Below, piece by piece: positions 1-9,615 of a DNA stretch of 64,000 bases. The position numbers and the translations under genes were made by a program. The first letter of the stretch is position 1. The number at the start of each line of letters is the position of its first letter. The DNA comes from Hyphomicrobiales bacterium (GTDB lineage: Bacteria > Pseudomonadota > Alphaproteobacteria > Rhizobiales > Beijerinckiaceae): the NCBI GenBank assembly GCA_019075865.1, contig JAGXAN010000004.1, positions 1 through 64,000 of the forward strand. Direction: 5' to 3'. The notes under the pieces are model-generated. The model saw nothing but the letters and a program-made list of their open reading frames with translations. It was not told the DNA's origin and searched no databases.

Positions 1-1019
1 GTACGCCGTAGATCGTGAACCGTGAACGGCTCCAGCGGTAATCCCTCCTTTTTCGCCCGAACGACGACCGCAGTCGTGATGCGATTGAATGTGGCCCGCG
101 ACATCGGCGCGTCCGCATCGTAGCGAGACGGCAGGACATATCGCGAATTGCCCGCACACGTCTTCAAGGCGACGAAGATATCGATGGCTTGCTGCGACAG
201 ATAAACGTTGTGCGCTTTCGAGCGCTTCATCCTTTCCTTGGGGATCGACCAGACGGCATTTTCAAAGTCGACCTCGTCCCAGATGGCGTCCTGCAGCTCA
301 CTCTTTCGCACCATTGTCAGCAAGAAAAGCTTCATCCCAAGCCGAATGGTTGGAAGCGTCGGCACGTGTTCAAGCTGGCCAAGCATGACGCGAATCTCAG
401 TGGGCGAAAGGGATCGATCTTTGGGAACGAAGGTGGCGATCGAGGCCGGCCCAACATCGTCAGCCGGATTGGGGACCTTCTCCCCGTGCAGAATCGCAAA
501 AGCAAAAACGAGCTTGACGATATCGCGGACGTGAACGGCCGTGGCCGGCGCGCCCCTCTCCTTCACCTTGGCGCACATTGCGCGAAGATCGGCAGGTGTG
601 ATCTCGGTCAGCAAGCGATTGCGAAACGTCGGAAGGATGTCGCGCTCATAAATGGAACGACGCATCGCGCGCGTGCTGTCCGCCATGCGAGCTTCCTGAA
701 ACCATCTCTCACCGAACTCCCCGAAGCGCTTCGCCTCCTTCAATCGACGCTTTTCGTGCTGCTTCTCCTGGGCGGGAGACCGCCCCTCCTGAATCGCTCG
801 CTTGGCATCGATCAGCTTCTCGCGGGCACGCGCCAGCGACAGCCCCTCCGGCCCGTACCGTCCGAGCGTGATAGTTTCCCGACGACCGTTGAGACGGTAG
901 TCGTGGCGGAACACAATCGCCCCTGAGGGTTGGACGACGACGTACATACCGTCACGGTCTGTCACCTTGTAAAGTTTCTTCCGCGGCTTCAACGCCTTAA
1001 TGCCCGTATCAGTCAGCAC
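1..1019 (-). CDS. Tyrosine recombinase (P4-type integrase), 3' end cut by window edge
   Basis: Reading the minus strand from a GTG at 1017-1019 gives 339 uninterrupted codons to the left edge. A GGAGGTGG ribosome-binding site lies just upstream of the GTG. The first ~95 residues look like the DUF4102 arm-DNA-binding domain of P4-type integrases (LTDTGIKALKPRKKLYKVTD, later ITLGRYGPEGLSLARAR). A core-binding domain follows. The catalytic domain shows the first active-site Arg (TMVRKSEL), and the HxxR box (VHDLRR) falls on the last codons. The tyrosine nucleophile lies outside the window. Such enzymes integrate and excise genomic islands or prophages. The gene lies just beyond the 3' end of guaA, which points to an island inserted there. 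Family assignment is firm; whether it is active cannot be judged because the C-terminus is missing. Confidence 0.92.
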   Translation of the reverse strand, partial: MLTDTGIKALKPRKKLYKVTDRDGMYVVVQPSGAIVFRHDYRLNGRRETITLGRYGPEGLSLARAREKLIDAKRAIQEGRSPAQEKQHEKRRLKEAKRFGEFGERWFQEARMADSTRAMRRSIYERDILPTFRNRLLTEITPADLRAMCAKVKERGAPATAVHVRDIVKLVFAFAILHGEKVPNPADDVGPASIATFVPKDRSLSPTEIRVMLGQLEHVPTLPTIRLGMKLFLLTMVRKSELQDAIWDEVDFENAVWSIPKERMKRSKAHNVYLSQQAIDIFVALKTCAGNSRYVLPSRYDADAPMSRATFNRITTAVVVRAKKEGLPLEPFTVHDLRR

Positions 1020-1226
1020 AACCCACCTCCAAAATCGACCAAAACGCGGAGAGCAGCGCCAACTATACCGTCATAGCAAAAACAGCCACGTTGGATCGGG
1101 CTTTTTTTATTCGATATCAATCGCTTAAACGAAAGAAATATACCGTCAGCGGCTCTCATGCCCCTGACGGTATCGCGATTTTCAATGACGAACAAGATGC
1201 CCCATACCGTCGGGCATACCGTCATA
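946..1226. repeat. ATACCGTC motif array around the integrase start
   Basis: The 8-mer ATACCGTC occurs at 946-953, 1065-1072, 1140-1147, 1204-1211 and 1216-1223, and in inverted orientation at 1166-1173. The copies at 1140-1149 and 1164-1173 form a perfect 10-bp inverted repeat with a 14-base spacer. Those at 1204 and 1216 are direct repeats 12 bp apart. The 946 copy lies inside the integrase coding region. This pattern suggests binding sites for the integrase arm domain or an excisionase, which is an inference; the repeats themselves are directly visible. Confidence 0.75.
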
Positions 1227-1339
1227 ACGAGCCGATACCCCTCGATAGATGTCGATAGTCACCGAACGGTTTATTTTGTGAATTCAGTGGCTTGTATCGT
1301 ACCGTGGCGTAATTTCGGATACGCCCGGACGGGGTAAAA
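1020..1339. other. Island-side intergenic region between integrase and guaA
   Basis: This 320-base stretch has no convincing gene. Short open frames here are made of the repeats and have no ribosome-binding site. It holds most of the ATACCGTC array, a T-rich run near 1102-1110, and a TCGATAG direct repeat at 1242-1248 and 1252-1258. It should contain the integrase promoter, but no clear -35/-10 pair could be picked. Confidence 0.6.
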
Positions 1340-1356
1340 TCATTCCCATTCTATCG
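1340..1356 (-). other. Presumed integrase attachment site at guaA 3' end
   Basis: The last codons of guaA (encoding TIEWE and the stop) are the established target of guaA-specific island integrases. In this window they border the integrase-side DNA. The second att copy would be at the far end of the island, outside the window, so the exact core cannot be delimited. Confidence 0.45.
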
Positions 1357-2941
1357 TCCCCGGCGGCTTGCTGGTCACGTCATAGACTACGCGGTTGATG
1401 CCTTTGACTTCATTGATGATGCGGGTGGAGGTTCGGGCCAGGAATGCCATGTCGAAGCCGTAAAAATCGGCGGTCATGCCGTCCACCGAGGTTACGGCGC
1501 GCAGCGCGCAGACATAATCATAGGTGCGGGCGTCGCCCATAACACCCACGGTGCGCACGGGCAGCAGCACGGCGAAGGCCTGCCATATCGTGTCATAAAG
1601 CCCGGCTTTGCGGATTTCGTCGATATAAACCGCATCGGCCTTGCGCAATATGTCGAGCTTTTCAGGGGTGATCTCGCCCGGGCAGCGAATGGCGAGGCCG
1701 GGGCCGGGAAAGGGGTGGCGGCCCACAAAGGCTTCCGGCAGGCCCAACTCGCGCCCCAGCACCCGAACTTCATCCTTGAACAATTCCCGCAGCGGCTCGA
1801 CAAGGCCCATGTGCATGCGCTCGGGCAGGCCACCAACATTGTGATGCGACTTGATGGTGACCGAAGGCCCGCCGGTATAAGACACGCTCTCGATCACATC
1901 CGGATAGAGTGTGCCCTGCGCCAGATATTTGGGGGCACCGTGGCCATCGGCAGCAATGTTTTTGGCTTCGGCGTCAAACACATCGATAAACAACCGGCCA
2001 ATGGTCTTGCGCTTGGTTTCGGGGTCGGAGACCCCGGCAAGCTGCGACAGGAACAAAGGCGCGGCCTCCACATGGCGCAGCGGAATGTTGTAATGGTCGC
2101 GAAACAGCCGCACCACTTCCTCCGCCTCACCCTGGCGCAGCAGGCCGTGATCGACAAACACGCAGGTGAGTTGGTCGCCAATCGCCTCATGGATCAGCAC
2201 GGCAGCCACCGCCGAATCCACGCCGCCCGAAAGGCCGCAAAGCACCCGGTCCTTGCCCACCTGCCGGCGGATAAGCTCAACCGCGCGCGCCCGATAGGCA
2301 TCCATCGACCAATCGGCCTTGAGCCCCGCGACCTTGTGCACGAAGTTCGACAATAGCTTGGCGCCATCGCGCGTATGCACCACTTCGGGGTGGAACATGG
2401 TGGTATAGATGCGCCGCTTTTCATCGCTGGCCACCGCAAACGGCGCGTTTTCACTGACCGCCTTGACCGTGAAGCCTTCGGGCAGTTGGGTCACCCGGTC
2501 ACCATGGCTCATCCACACCGGATAATGGCCGCCCACTTCCCAAATGTCGTCAAACAGGGCGCTCGGTGCCAGCACCTGCACATCGGCACGGCCAAACTCG
2601 GCCGCGTGCCCACCCTCGACCGCGCCGCCCAATTGCAGCGCCGTGGTCTGCTGGCCATAACAAATCGCCAGAATGGGCAAGTTGGCGTCAAAAATGATCT
2701 GCGGCACACGCGGTGAGCCAGCATCCAGCACCGAAGCCGGCCCGCCGCCCAAAATGATCGCGCGCGGCTTTAATCGTTTGAAGGCGGCCTCGGCGGATTG
2801 AAACGGCGCGATTTCGCAATAGACGCCCGCCTCGCGCACACGCCTCGCGATCAGCTGCGTAACCTGACTGCCAAAATCGACAATCAGAACGCAGTCCTTG
2901 GGTCCGCTATTGAGGGAAGCGGGTGCAGAATCATGCGACAT
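1340..2941 (-). CDS. guaA: GMP synthase (glutamine-hydrolysing)
   Basis: Converts XMP to GMP using ATP and glutamine, the last step of guanine nucleotide synthesis. The 533-residue protein shows the class I amidotransferase domain first, with the nucleophile in AICYGQQ and the His/Glu pair in [12 protein letters not shown]. The ATP pyrophosphatase P-loop LSGGVDSAV follows, and the conserved C-terminus ends KPPGTIEWE. The start at 2941 ([10 protein letters not shown]) is preferred over upstream starts because a GAGAGG ribosome-binding site sits just before it and the family length is about 520. The 3' end abuts a mobile-element integrase; the reading frame is intact, so any insertion preserved the gene. 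Confidence 0.97.
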   Translation of the reverse strand: MSHDSAPASLNSGPKDCVLIVDFGSQVTQLIARRVREAGVYCEIAPFQSAEAAFKRLKPRAIILGGGPASVLDAGSPRVPQIIFDANLPILAICYGQQTTALQLGGAVEGGHAAEFGRADVQVLAPSALFDDIWEVGGHYPVWMSHGDRVTQLPEGFTVKAVSENAPFAVASDEKRRIYTTMFHPEVVHTRDGAKLLSNFVHKVAGLKADWSMDAYRARAVELIRRQVGKDRVLCGLSGGVDSAVAAVLIHEAIGDQLTCVFVDHGLLRQGEAEEVVRLFRDHYNIPLRHVEAAPLFLSQLAGVSDPETKRKTIGRLFIDVFDAEAKNIAADGHGAPKYLAQGTLYPDVIESVSYTGGPSVTIKSHHNVGGLPERMHMGLVEPLRELFKDEVRVLGRELGLPEAFVGRHPFPGPGLAIRCPGEITPEKLDILRKADAVYIDEIRKAGLYDTIWQAFAVLLPVRTVGVMGDARTYDYVCALRAVTSVDGMTADFYGFDMAFLARTSTRIINEVKGINRVVYDVTSKPPGTIEWE

Positions 2942-3149
2942 CAGGGGCCTCTCTTCAAAAAGCCCGATTAAACCAATGCCCTGCGCCATGCAACCTTGGA
3001 AGCGCCAGCCCATCAGAAACCTTAACAAAAATGCACGGTCATTTTAGGGTTTGGTTTGAAGGTGGCGCAATAAACACATGATATTGCTGCTTCAATGGCG
3101 ATTTTTGCTTTTTGGTTTGGCGAATTTCGAACGATTGTGGGGGCAGGGC

Positions 3150-4262
3150 ATGCGTATATCGATTGATCGGGTTCCGGAGATGTTTTCACTCGGCACGCAG
3201 GATGCGGAGGCGAGCGACCCGGATTTGCTGATGAACGCGCCCATGCCGAGCGCGCCTGCGCAAGCGGTCAAACATCCAAGCCGCCTGATGTCCGGCTGGC
3301 AGGTAGCAAAGGAAAGCACGGTCCGCATGACGCAAGCGCTTTCCTTTCGCCTGCAATCGGCGCGGGTGGCCAGCGTAAATCGCTCCGGCTGCCAATCGGG
3401 CTTTCTCGATATGGCCCCTTCGGCCGGCGTGTCGCGCCGGGGCTGGGCGGGGGCCGTGAAAAAGCTGGATTGCCAAACGCTGGTCAAGGCTTACGCGCGT
3501 GGCCTGCATCCGCGCGGTAGCTGGCGCCGTGTTGATTTTTGTGCGCCGGAAAACCGTCTGGTCTGCCATCCGGCCAATTTGTTCTATACGCAGGAATTGC
3601 GCGCGCTCTGGCAACGCAACGCCTATCAAATATCGTTTGATCGCAAGTTTGATGAACTCGTCACCAAATGCTCGACCAATTCGGGCTGGAGCGGCCAACA
3701 CAATGCCAAAATCAAGCGTGCCCATGCGCGGCTGTTTGGTACGGGCGTCGCCCATAGTTTCGAGATTTCCAATGCCAAGGGGGCGCTGATCGGCGGCGGC
3801 TACGGCATGGCGACCGGGGATGTTTTTGTGCTGGAGGGGCTTTTCTGCCGCGATATTTCCGCCGCGCAATTCGGCCTCACCGTGTTTGCCCGCCACCTCG
3901 CCAATTGGGGCTTCGGCCTGATCGATGCCACCTTTGTCGCTCCCATGCTGAATGGCATGGGCTTTTATAATCTGTCGCGCGAACCCTATAACAAGCGTCT
4001 GACAGCGCATGAACCGATTGAGCGTATCAGCCCCTGGTGTGTAGACCCGGCGATTTATCAGGCGCAACGGCGCAGCGAAACATTCCGTGGCCTGTTCGCC
4101 AATGGCGGGTTCCGCCAAGACGTCAAAAACGCCATCAGTGATGAAACGCGGGAGGAATTATGGGCCAGTCTCGGGCTTCGTCCCAATTTGGCAGCAACCG
4201 CGGCTGAGAAAGCTGAAACGCAGGGCGTCAGGCCATCCTTGCGGGACGATCTGGCCGCCTGA
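3150..4262 (+). CDS. Divergent leucyl/phenylalanyl-tRNA-protein transferase (Aat)-like protein
   Basis: The C-terminal half matches the Aat fold, a GNAT-like transferase that adds Leu or Phe from tRNA to protein N-termini. Visible family features are AHARLFGTGVAHSFE, GGGYG, LEGLF (aligning with the family GESMF) and GLID before ATF. The family Asp in LIDCQ is kept, but the Gln two residues later is Thr here (residue 261 with this start). About 100 residues at the N-terminus have no Aat counterpart; the protein is 370 residues against about 230 for canonical Aat. The start at 3150 has a GGGGGCAGGG stretch upstream; a start at 3078 is possible. It converges with rsmB, 15 bp away. It could be a second, specialised transferase or a GNAT enzyme with another substrate. 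Confidence 0.75.
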   Translation: MRISIDRVPEMFSLGTQDAEASDPDLLMNAPMPSAPAQAVKHPSRLMSGWQVAKESTVRMTQALSFRLQSARVASVNRSGCQSGFLDMAPSAGVSRRGWAGAVKKLDCQTLVKAYARGLHPRGSWRRVDFCAPENRLVCHPANLFYTQELRALWQRNAYQISFDRKFDELVTKCSTNSGWSGQHNAKIKRAHARLFGTGVAHSFEISNAKGALIGGGYGMATGDVFVLEGLFCRDISAAQFGLTVFARHLANWGFGLIDATFVAPMLNGMGFYNLSREPYNKRLTAHEPIERISPWCVDPAIYQAQRRSETFRGLFANGGFRQDVKNAISDETREELWASLGLRPNLAATAAEKAETQGVRPSLRDDLAA

Positions 4263-4277
4263 GCGCCGCGTCTGCCC

Positions 4278-5576
4278 TCAAGCCGCTTTGCGCTGCAAAG
4301 TGGTGATAAAAAAGCCGTCGGTTTGCGTGGTGAACGGCGACAGGCGCAAGCCCGGCCCGTGCTTCGAGACAAACGGTTGCAGGCTGGCGAGACCGGCCGA
4401 CTCCAGCATGGTGGCAGGGTCCAACGCCTGAAAATCATCATGCGACGCCAAAAAGGCAGCGATTCGATCCTCGTTTTCCTCGACAAGAACCGAGCAGGTC
4501 ACATAGACCAACCGACCACCGGGCTTGACAAATTCTTGTGCATTTTGAAGGACTTCGTCCTGTTCCTGGATTCTCAACGCGAGGGCGCCGGGCCGCATCC
4601 GCCATTTGGCATCCGGGTTTCTGCGCCAGGTGCCCGAGCCCGAGCACGGCGCATCCACCAGCACCAGATCGCAGCGGCCGGCGAGATCCGTCAGACCCAA
4701 CACCCCCGCCTTGGGCGCACGCACCTGCACGTTGCGGGCGCCCGCCCGTTCCAGCCGGTCGTAAATCGGCATCAGCCGCCGCCCATCGCTGTCACAGGCG
4801 TAAATCTGGCCCTTGTTGCCCATCATCGCGGCCAGCGCGAGGGTTTTGCCGCCTGCACCTGCGCAAAAATCGAGAGCCTGTTCGCCCTCTTTGGCGCAGG
4901 TCAATAGCGCGGCAATCTGCGAGCCTTCATCCTGCACTTCAATCAAGCCCTTGGTCAGGCCAGGTTCGGCTGCAAGCGCAGGCCCGCGCCCATCCGCCCC
5001 GACGGGCAGGCGCAAGCCCATCGGTGAAAAAGGCGTCGCAATCGCCCCCAGATGCGCCAGATCGGTCAATTGGCGATCCGGTTTGGCCTTGAGCCGGTTG
5101 ACCCGCAAATCGACGGGCGCGCGGGCAGCAAGGGCGCGCCCCTCGGAAATGCGCATGTCGCCATAGGCGCGTTCAAACTGCGGCTCCAGCCATTCCGGAT
5201 AATCCCCGGCCACATAAGCGGGCGCTTCGTCAAGGCTGGCCTTTTCGAGCGCATCCCGCTCGGCATCAGTCAAGGAGGCGGGGGCATGGCCTTGCCCGCT
5301 GCACAATTCGGCAATGGCCTCCACGCTCATCGCCCGCTGCATGTGCAGCATGCCAAGAATGATCGCCCGGCCACTTTGCGCACCCATCACATAGGCGCTG
5401 GAGGCGCGCGCGCGCAACGCGTCAAACAGCAGGCTGGAAATGGCAGCGCGATCTTTGGAGCCAGCGAAGCGGTGGCGCAGGCCCCAATCCTTCACCGCAT
5501 CGGCGGCAGGGCGTCGGCGTTCTTCGAGGTCTTCCAGAATTTCAATGGCAGCGGCAATGCGGGCGGCGGGGATCAT
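4278..5576 (-). CDS. rsmB: RsmB-family 16S rRNA (cytosine-C5)-methyltransferase
   Basis: An S-adenosylmethionine-dependent methyltransferase of the RsmB/NOL1/NOP2 family. The 432-residue protein has an N-terminal NusB-like region (roughly residues 1-140) followed by the Rossmann catalytic domain. The SAM-binding segment is DFCAGAGGKTLALAA. The two family cysteines are in DAPCSGSGTWRRNP and VTCSVLVEEN; one forms the covalent adduct with cytosine and the other helps release it. In E. coli the enzyme makes m5C967 of 16S rRNA. It lies about 1.3 kb upstream of guaA on the same strand, with the convergent aat-like gene between them. Confidence 0.93.
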   Translation of the reverse strand: MIPAARIAAAIEILEDLEERRRPAADAVKDWGLRHRFAGSKDRAAISSLLFDALRARASSAYVMGAQSGRAIILGMLHMQRAMSVEAIAELCSGQGHAPASLTDAERDALEKASLDEAPAYVAGDYPEWLEPQFERAYGDMRISEGRALAARAPVDLRVNRLKAKPDRQLTDLAHLGAIATPFSPMGLRLPVGADGRGPALAAEPGLTKGLIEVQDEGSQIAALLTCAKEGEQALDFCAGAGGKTLALAAMMGNKGQIYACDSDGRRLMPIYDRLERAGARNVQVRAPKAGVLGLTDLAGRCDLVLVDAPCSGSGTWRRNPDAKWRMRPGALALRIQEQDEVLQNAQEFVKPGGRLVYVTCSVLVEENEDRIAAFLASHDDFQALDPATMLESAGLASLQPFVSKHGPGLRLSPFTTQTDGFFITTLQRKAA

Positions 5577-5863
5577 ATCAAGCCTTGTTTAAGCGTCGCG
5601 GGTGCGAACATCGGTCGAATTTACCGCTTCATCGCACCGATGCGCCAAAATACCTAGCGCTTTTCATGTTTGCGCACAAACACGCGCCCAGCGAGCGCCG
5701 GGGATGGTTGCATTATGGGCGGTTGGCAATGGCCTTTGTCTGCGCTTTTGGGGTTGACCCTTGACGGGTCTTGTATCATCACAGTCGCAAATGCTTCGCG
5801 CGGGGGGATCTTGGGCGTCGGCCCATACCACGCAGGCGGAGAGCAGAGCGCAGGGCACTGAAT

Positions 5864-7930
5864 ATGGCGAAGATTATTATCGATGGCGGCGAATATGATG
5901 TGCCGCCCGAATATACGCTTTTGCAGGCTTGTGAGACCGCCGGGGCAGAAGTGCCGCGCTTTTGTTTTCACGAGCGGTTGTCGATTGCCGGCAATTGCCG
6001 GATGTGCCTCGTGGAAGTGAAGGGTGGCCCGCCCAAGCCAACCGCTTCCTGCGCCATGGCGGTGCGTGATTTGCGCCCCGGCCCAAATGGCGAACCGCCC
6101 GAAGTTTTCACGAACACGCCTATGGTGAAAAAGGCGCGTGAAGGCGTCATGGAATTCCTGTTGATCAACCATCCGCTGGATTGTCCGATTTGCGATCAGG
6201 GCGGGGAATGCGACTTGCAGGATCAGGCCATGGCCTTTGGTGTTGATTCCTCCCGCTTCCACGAGAACAAGCGCGCGGTCGAGGACAAATACATCGGCCC
6301 GCTGATCAAAACCTCGATGAACCGTTGCATCCATTGCACCCGCTGCGTGCGTTTTACCGCAGAGGTGGCGGGCACCGGCGAATTGGGGGCGATCGGCCGT
6401 GGTGAGGATATGGAAATCACCACCTATCTCGAAGCCGCCATGACCTCGGAATTGCAGGCCAATATCGCTGATTTGTGCCCGGTTGGTGCATTGTTGCAAA
6501 AGCCGCAGAGCTTTCAGGCCCGGCCATGGGAATATACCAAGACACCTTCGATTGATGTGATGGATGCGCTTGGATCAGCGATCCGCATTGACACGCGCGG
6601 CCGTGAGGTGATGCGTATCCTGCCCAGCGTCAATGACGCGATCAATGAAGAATGGATTTCTGACAAGGCGCGCCACATTGTCGATGGCCTGAAAAAGCAG
6701 CGGCTGGATCGCCCCTATGTGCGCGAAGGCGGCAAATTGCTTCCCGCCACCTGGCAACAGGCCTTTGCCGCGATTGCGGCCCGCACCAAGGCGACCAAAC
6801 CAGAGCGCATGGGTGCCATTGCCGGCGACATCGCCAGTGTCGAGGAAATGTTTGCCTTGCAGGCTTTGATGCAAAGCCTCGGCTCGAAGAACCTCGATTG
6901 CCGACAGGATGGCTCCAAACTGCATCCTGACTTTGGTCGCGCATCCTACATTTTCAACGCCGCCATTGTCGGCATTGACGAAGCCGATGCCCTCATGGTG
7001 ATTGGCTCCAATCCACGGCGCGAGGCGCCAGTCCTGAATGCTCGCATCCGCCGGCGCTGGCTGAGCGGCAATTTGCTGACCGGTGTGATCGGCCCGAAAG
7101 CCGATTTGACTTACCCCGCAAATTACCTCGGTGCCGGGCCGGAATCGATTGTTGAATTTGAAGCCCACCCACCCGCCAATAAACAAAAGCCGATGTTTCT
7201 CATGGGGGCAGGCGCATTTGCCCGGCCCGACGGAGAGGCGGTTCTTGCCAGCGCCATGAAAGCAGCCACGGCTTTGGGTGTTATCAAGGATGGCTGGAAC
7301 GGCTTCTGCGTTCTGCAAAGCGCCGCATCGCGCGTGGGCGGCCTTGATATCGGCTTTGTGCCGGGGCAGGGTGGTCTGGATGCGCTCGCGATGGCGCAAC
7401 CCAATGGCGTTGATCTGCTGTTTCTTGCCGGAGCGGATGAAATCGACATAGCTCCCGGCGCATTCGTCGTCTACATCGGCTCGCATGGGGATCGGGGTGC
7501 GCATCGCGCCGATGTTGTCTTGCCGGGCGCCGCCTATACGGAGAAGTCGGGCACTTACGTCAATACCGAAGGGCGCGTGCAAATGTCGGATCGGGCCAAT
7601 TTCCCGCCCGGCGATGCGCGTGAGGACTGGGCGGTTTTGCGGGCACTCTCGGAAGCGCTGGGCCAGCGGCTGCCTTTCGACTCGCTTGGTGCCCTGCGCG
7701 CCGCCCTATACACCGCCCATCCCCACATGGCGCAGATTGACGCGATCATGCCGCCAGAGCCCGCCAAATCCACCCCAAAGGCGGGCCCGCTGGACAAGGC
7801 ACCCTTTGTCAGTTCAGTCGATGATTTCTATCTAACCAATCCCATCGCCCGCGCATCCAGCGTCATGGCGGAATGCTCCAGCCTCGCCAAAGCGCGTGAG
7901 GCCGGTGCCATGGTTCAGGCGGCGGAGTAG
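5864..7930 (+). CDS. nuoG: NADH-quinone oxidoreductase subunit G
   Basis: Largest peripheral-arm subunit of respiratory complex I; it carries iron-sulfur clusters between the flavin and the membrane arm. The 688-residue protein has the N-terminal [2Fe-2S] set ([19 protein letters not shown]), the His/Cys N3 set ([15 protein letters not shown]) and the N4 set (CIHCTRC with a distant LCPVGAL). A molybdopterin-oxidoreductase-like domain without metal-binding features follows. The start at 5864 (MAKIIIDGG) is chosen because it begins at the conserved ferredoxin fold. nuoH follows after 4 bases and then nuoI, but nuoF is not upstream. The 287-base leader holds a GACCC/GGGTC hairpin at 5756-5770 and no nuoF remnant. 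Confidence 0.96.
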   Translation: MAKIIIDGGEYDVPPEYTLLQACETAGAEVPRFCFHERLSIAGNCRMCLVEVKGGPPKPTASCAMAVRDLRPGPNGEPPEVFTNTPMVKKAREGVMEFLLINHPLDCPICDQGGECDLQDQAMAFGVDSSRFHENKRAVEDKYIGPLIKTSMNRCIHCTRCVRFTAEVAGTGELGAIGRGEDMEITTYLEAAMTSELQANIADLCPVGALLQKPQSFQARPWEYTKTPSIDVMDALGSAIRIDTRGREVMRILPSVNDAINEEWISDKARHIVDGLKKQRLDRPYVREGGKLLPATWQQAFAAIAARTKATKPERMGAIAGDIASVEEMFALQALMQSLGSKNLDCRQDGSKLHPDFGRASYIFNAAIVGIDEADALMVIGSNPRREAPVLNARIRRRWLSGNLLTGVIGPKADLTYPANYLGAGPESIVEFEAHPPANKQKPMFLMGAGAFARPDGEAVLASAMKAATALGVIKDGWNGFCVLQSAASRVGGLDIGFVPGQGGLDALAMAQPNGVDLLFLAGADEIDIAPGAFVVYIGSHGDRGAHRADVVLPGAAYTEKSGTYVNTEGRVQMSDRANFPPGDAREDWAVLRALSEALGQRLPFDSLGALRAALYTAHPHMAQIDAIMPPEPAKSTPKAGPLDKAPFVSSVDDFYLTNPIARASSVMAECSSLAKAREAGAMVQAAE

Positions 7931-7934
7931 TAAA

Positions 7935-8957
7935 ATGGATTTTGCCACGTTTCTCTCGCTTCTGCTGATGGTCATCAAAGCCCTGGCAACTATCGTTGGC
8001 GTGTTGATTTTCGTCGCCTATGTTCTCTACGCCGATCGCAAAATCTGGGCGGCGGTGCAATTGCGCCGCGGGCCGAATGTGGTCGGGCCCTGGGGCCTGT
8101 TGCAAAGCTTCGCCGACATGCTCAAATTTGTGTTGAAGGAGCCGATCATCCCGGCCGGTGCCAATAAGGGCGTGTTTCTGCTGGCGCCGTTTGTCACGGG
8201 CTTTCTGGCGCTGGCCGCCTGGGCGGTGATTCCGGTGGCGCAGGGCTGGGCTCTGGCCAATATCAACGTCGGTGTGCTTTATATTTTCGCCATATCCTCG
8301 CTCAGTGTCTATGGCATCATCATGGGCGGTTGGGCTTCCAATTCCAAATATCCGTTTCTGGGCGCCCTGCGCTCGGCGGCGCAGATGGTCAGTTACGAGG
8401 TCTCAATCGGGTTTGTCATCATTACCGTTCTGTTGTGTGCAGGCTCACTGAACCTGACCGCCATCGTGCAGGCGCAAGATCATGGTTGGGGCATCCTGAA
8501 CTGGTATTTCATTCCACTGTTTCCGATGTTTGTGATCTTTTTCATCTCGGCGCTGGCGGAAACCAATCGCCCGCCATTCGATCTCCCCGAAGCTGAGTCC
8601 GAACTCGTCGCAGGCTTCATGGTCGAATATTCATCTGTGCCCTATATGCTGTTCATGCTGGGAGAATATGTCGCGATTGTCTCGATGTGCGCCATGACAA
8701 CCATCCTGTTTCTGGGTGGCTGGTTGTCGCCGGTGCCGTTCGCCCCATTTACTTGGGTGCCGGGTGTCATCTGGTTCATTTTGAAGGTCTGCCTCGTGTT
8801 CTTCATGTTCTCGATGGTCAAGGCTTTCGTGCCGCGCTATCGCTACGATCAGTTGATGCGGCTTGGCTGGAAGGTATTTTTGCCCATTTCGCTGGTCGGG
8901 GTGGTGGTAGTGGCGGGTGTGCTTGAGGCTACCGGCTGGGGCGCAACGGGCCATTAG
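7935..8957 (+). CDS. nuoH: NADH-quinone oxidoreductase subunit H
   Basis: Membrane subunit of complex I that forms the quinone-binding site together with the peripheral arm. The 340-residue protein is strongly hydrophobic with about eight transmembrane segments. It carries the family loops [17 protein letters not shown] near the N-terminus and [19 protein letters not shown] with the conserved acidic residues. The start at 7935 lies four bases after the nuoG stop, and the ribosome-binding site GGCGGAG overlaps the end of nuoG, indicating translational coupling. Confidence 0.97.
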   Translation: MDFATFLSLLLMVIKALATIVGVLIFVAYVLYADRKIWAAVQLRRGPNVVGPWGLLQSFADMLKFVLKEPIIPAGANKGVFLLAPFVTGFLALAAWAVIPVAQGWALANINVGVLYIFAISSLSVYGIIMGGWASNSKYPFLGALRSAAQMVSYEVSIGFVIITVLLCAGSLNLTAIVQAQDHGWGILNWYFIPLFPMFVIFFISALAETNRPPFDLPEAESELVAGFMVEYSSVPYMLFMLGEYVAIVSMCAMTTILFLGGWLSPVPFAPFTWVPGVIWFILKVCLVFFMFSMVKAFVPRYRYDQLMRLGWKVFLPISLVGVVVVAGVLEATGWGATGH

Positions 8958-8967
8958 GATTGAAGTC

Positions 8968-9456
8968 ATGAAACTGGATCAGGCAGCCAAATCGCTTTTT
9001 CTCACCGAGTTTGTCGCGGCCTTCGGGCTGTCGATGCGCTATTTCTTCAAGCCCAAGGCCACGCTGAATTACCCGCATGAGAAAAATCCGCAATCGCCCC
9101 GTTATCGCGGCGAGCACGCCTTGCGCCGCTACCCCAATGGCGAAGAGCGCTGCATCGCCTGCAAATTATGCGAAGCCATCTGCCCGGCGCAGGCCATAAC
9201 CATCGAGGCCGGCCCACGCCGCAATGATGGCACCCGCCGCACCACGCGTTATGACATTGACATGGTCAAATGCATCTATTGTGGCCTGTGTCAGGAAGCC
9301 TGTCCGGTGGACGCAATCGTTGAAGGCCCCAACGCTGAATTTGCGGTGGAAACGCGCGAAGAGCTTTATTTCAACAAGGAAAAGCTGCTCGACAATGGCG
9401 ATCGTTGGGAGCGCGAGATCGCCCGCAACATCGCCGCCGACGCGCAATATCGCTGA
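8968..9456 (+). CDS. nuoI: NADH-quinone oxidoreductase subunit I
   Basis: Peripheral-arm ferredoxin-like subunit holding clusters N6a and N6b next to the quinone site. The 162-residue protein has two complete 4Cys motifs, [12 protein letters not shown] and [12 protein letters not shown]. The start at 8968 ([10 protein letters not shown]) has a TAGGATTGAAG ribosome-binding region 10 bases after the nuoH stop. The usual next gene, nuoJ, is absent: the following gene is a DegP-type protease after a 159-base gap with its own regulatory-looking palindromes. Confidence 0.97.
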   Translation: MKLDQAAKSLFLTEFVAAFGLSMRYFFKPKATLNYPHEKNPQSPRYRGEHALRRYPNGEERCIACKLCEAICPAQAITIEAGPRRNDGTRRTTRYDIDMVKCIYCGLCQEACPVDAIVEGPNAEFAVETREELYFNKEKLLDNGDRWEREIARNIAADAQYR

Positions 9457-9560
9457 GGGCCGCCAACCTTTCCAAACTTTCATCTGGGCGCCACTTTGCG
9501 GTAAATGCGCGCTGCTATTCTCCTCAACGAACCTGAATTGTCCGCTTGTGGCAATCAGAC

Positions 9561-9598
9561 TTTCCCGTCAAGGGAAATTCAGCCTTCCATTCGTGGAA
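9561..9598. promoter_or_regulatory. Two consecutive palindromes upstream of degP
   Basis: TTTCCC-GTCAA-GGGAAA spans 9561-9577, and TTCCA-TTCG-TGGAA spans 9585-9598, just before the degP ribosome-binding site (GAGGAG, about 9601-9606). The first could be an operator. The second would form an RNA hairpin with a TTCG loop close to the start codon. Function is inferred from position only. Confidence 0.4.
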
Positions 9599-9615
9599 TA
9601 TGAGGAGATAGCTTT

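Noticed and set aside
189-926. 245-codon plus-strand open frame opposite the integrase
   Set aside because: It is antisense to a clear tyrosine recombinase and has no ribosome-binding site or recognisable domain.
1013-1225. 70-codon minus-strand frame upstream of the integrase
   Set aside because: It consists largely of the ATACCGTC repeat region, is out of frame with the integrase, and has no family features.
5753-5780. TTGACC / TATCAT promoter for nuoG
   Set aside because: The spacing is about 14 bases, too short for a standard promoter.
5670-5861. 63-codon frame in the nuoG leader
   Set aside because: No ribosome-binding site or motif; not a remnant of nuoF. Probably chance in GC-rich DNA.
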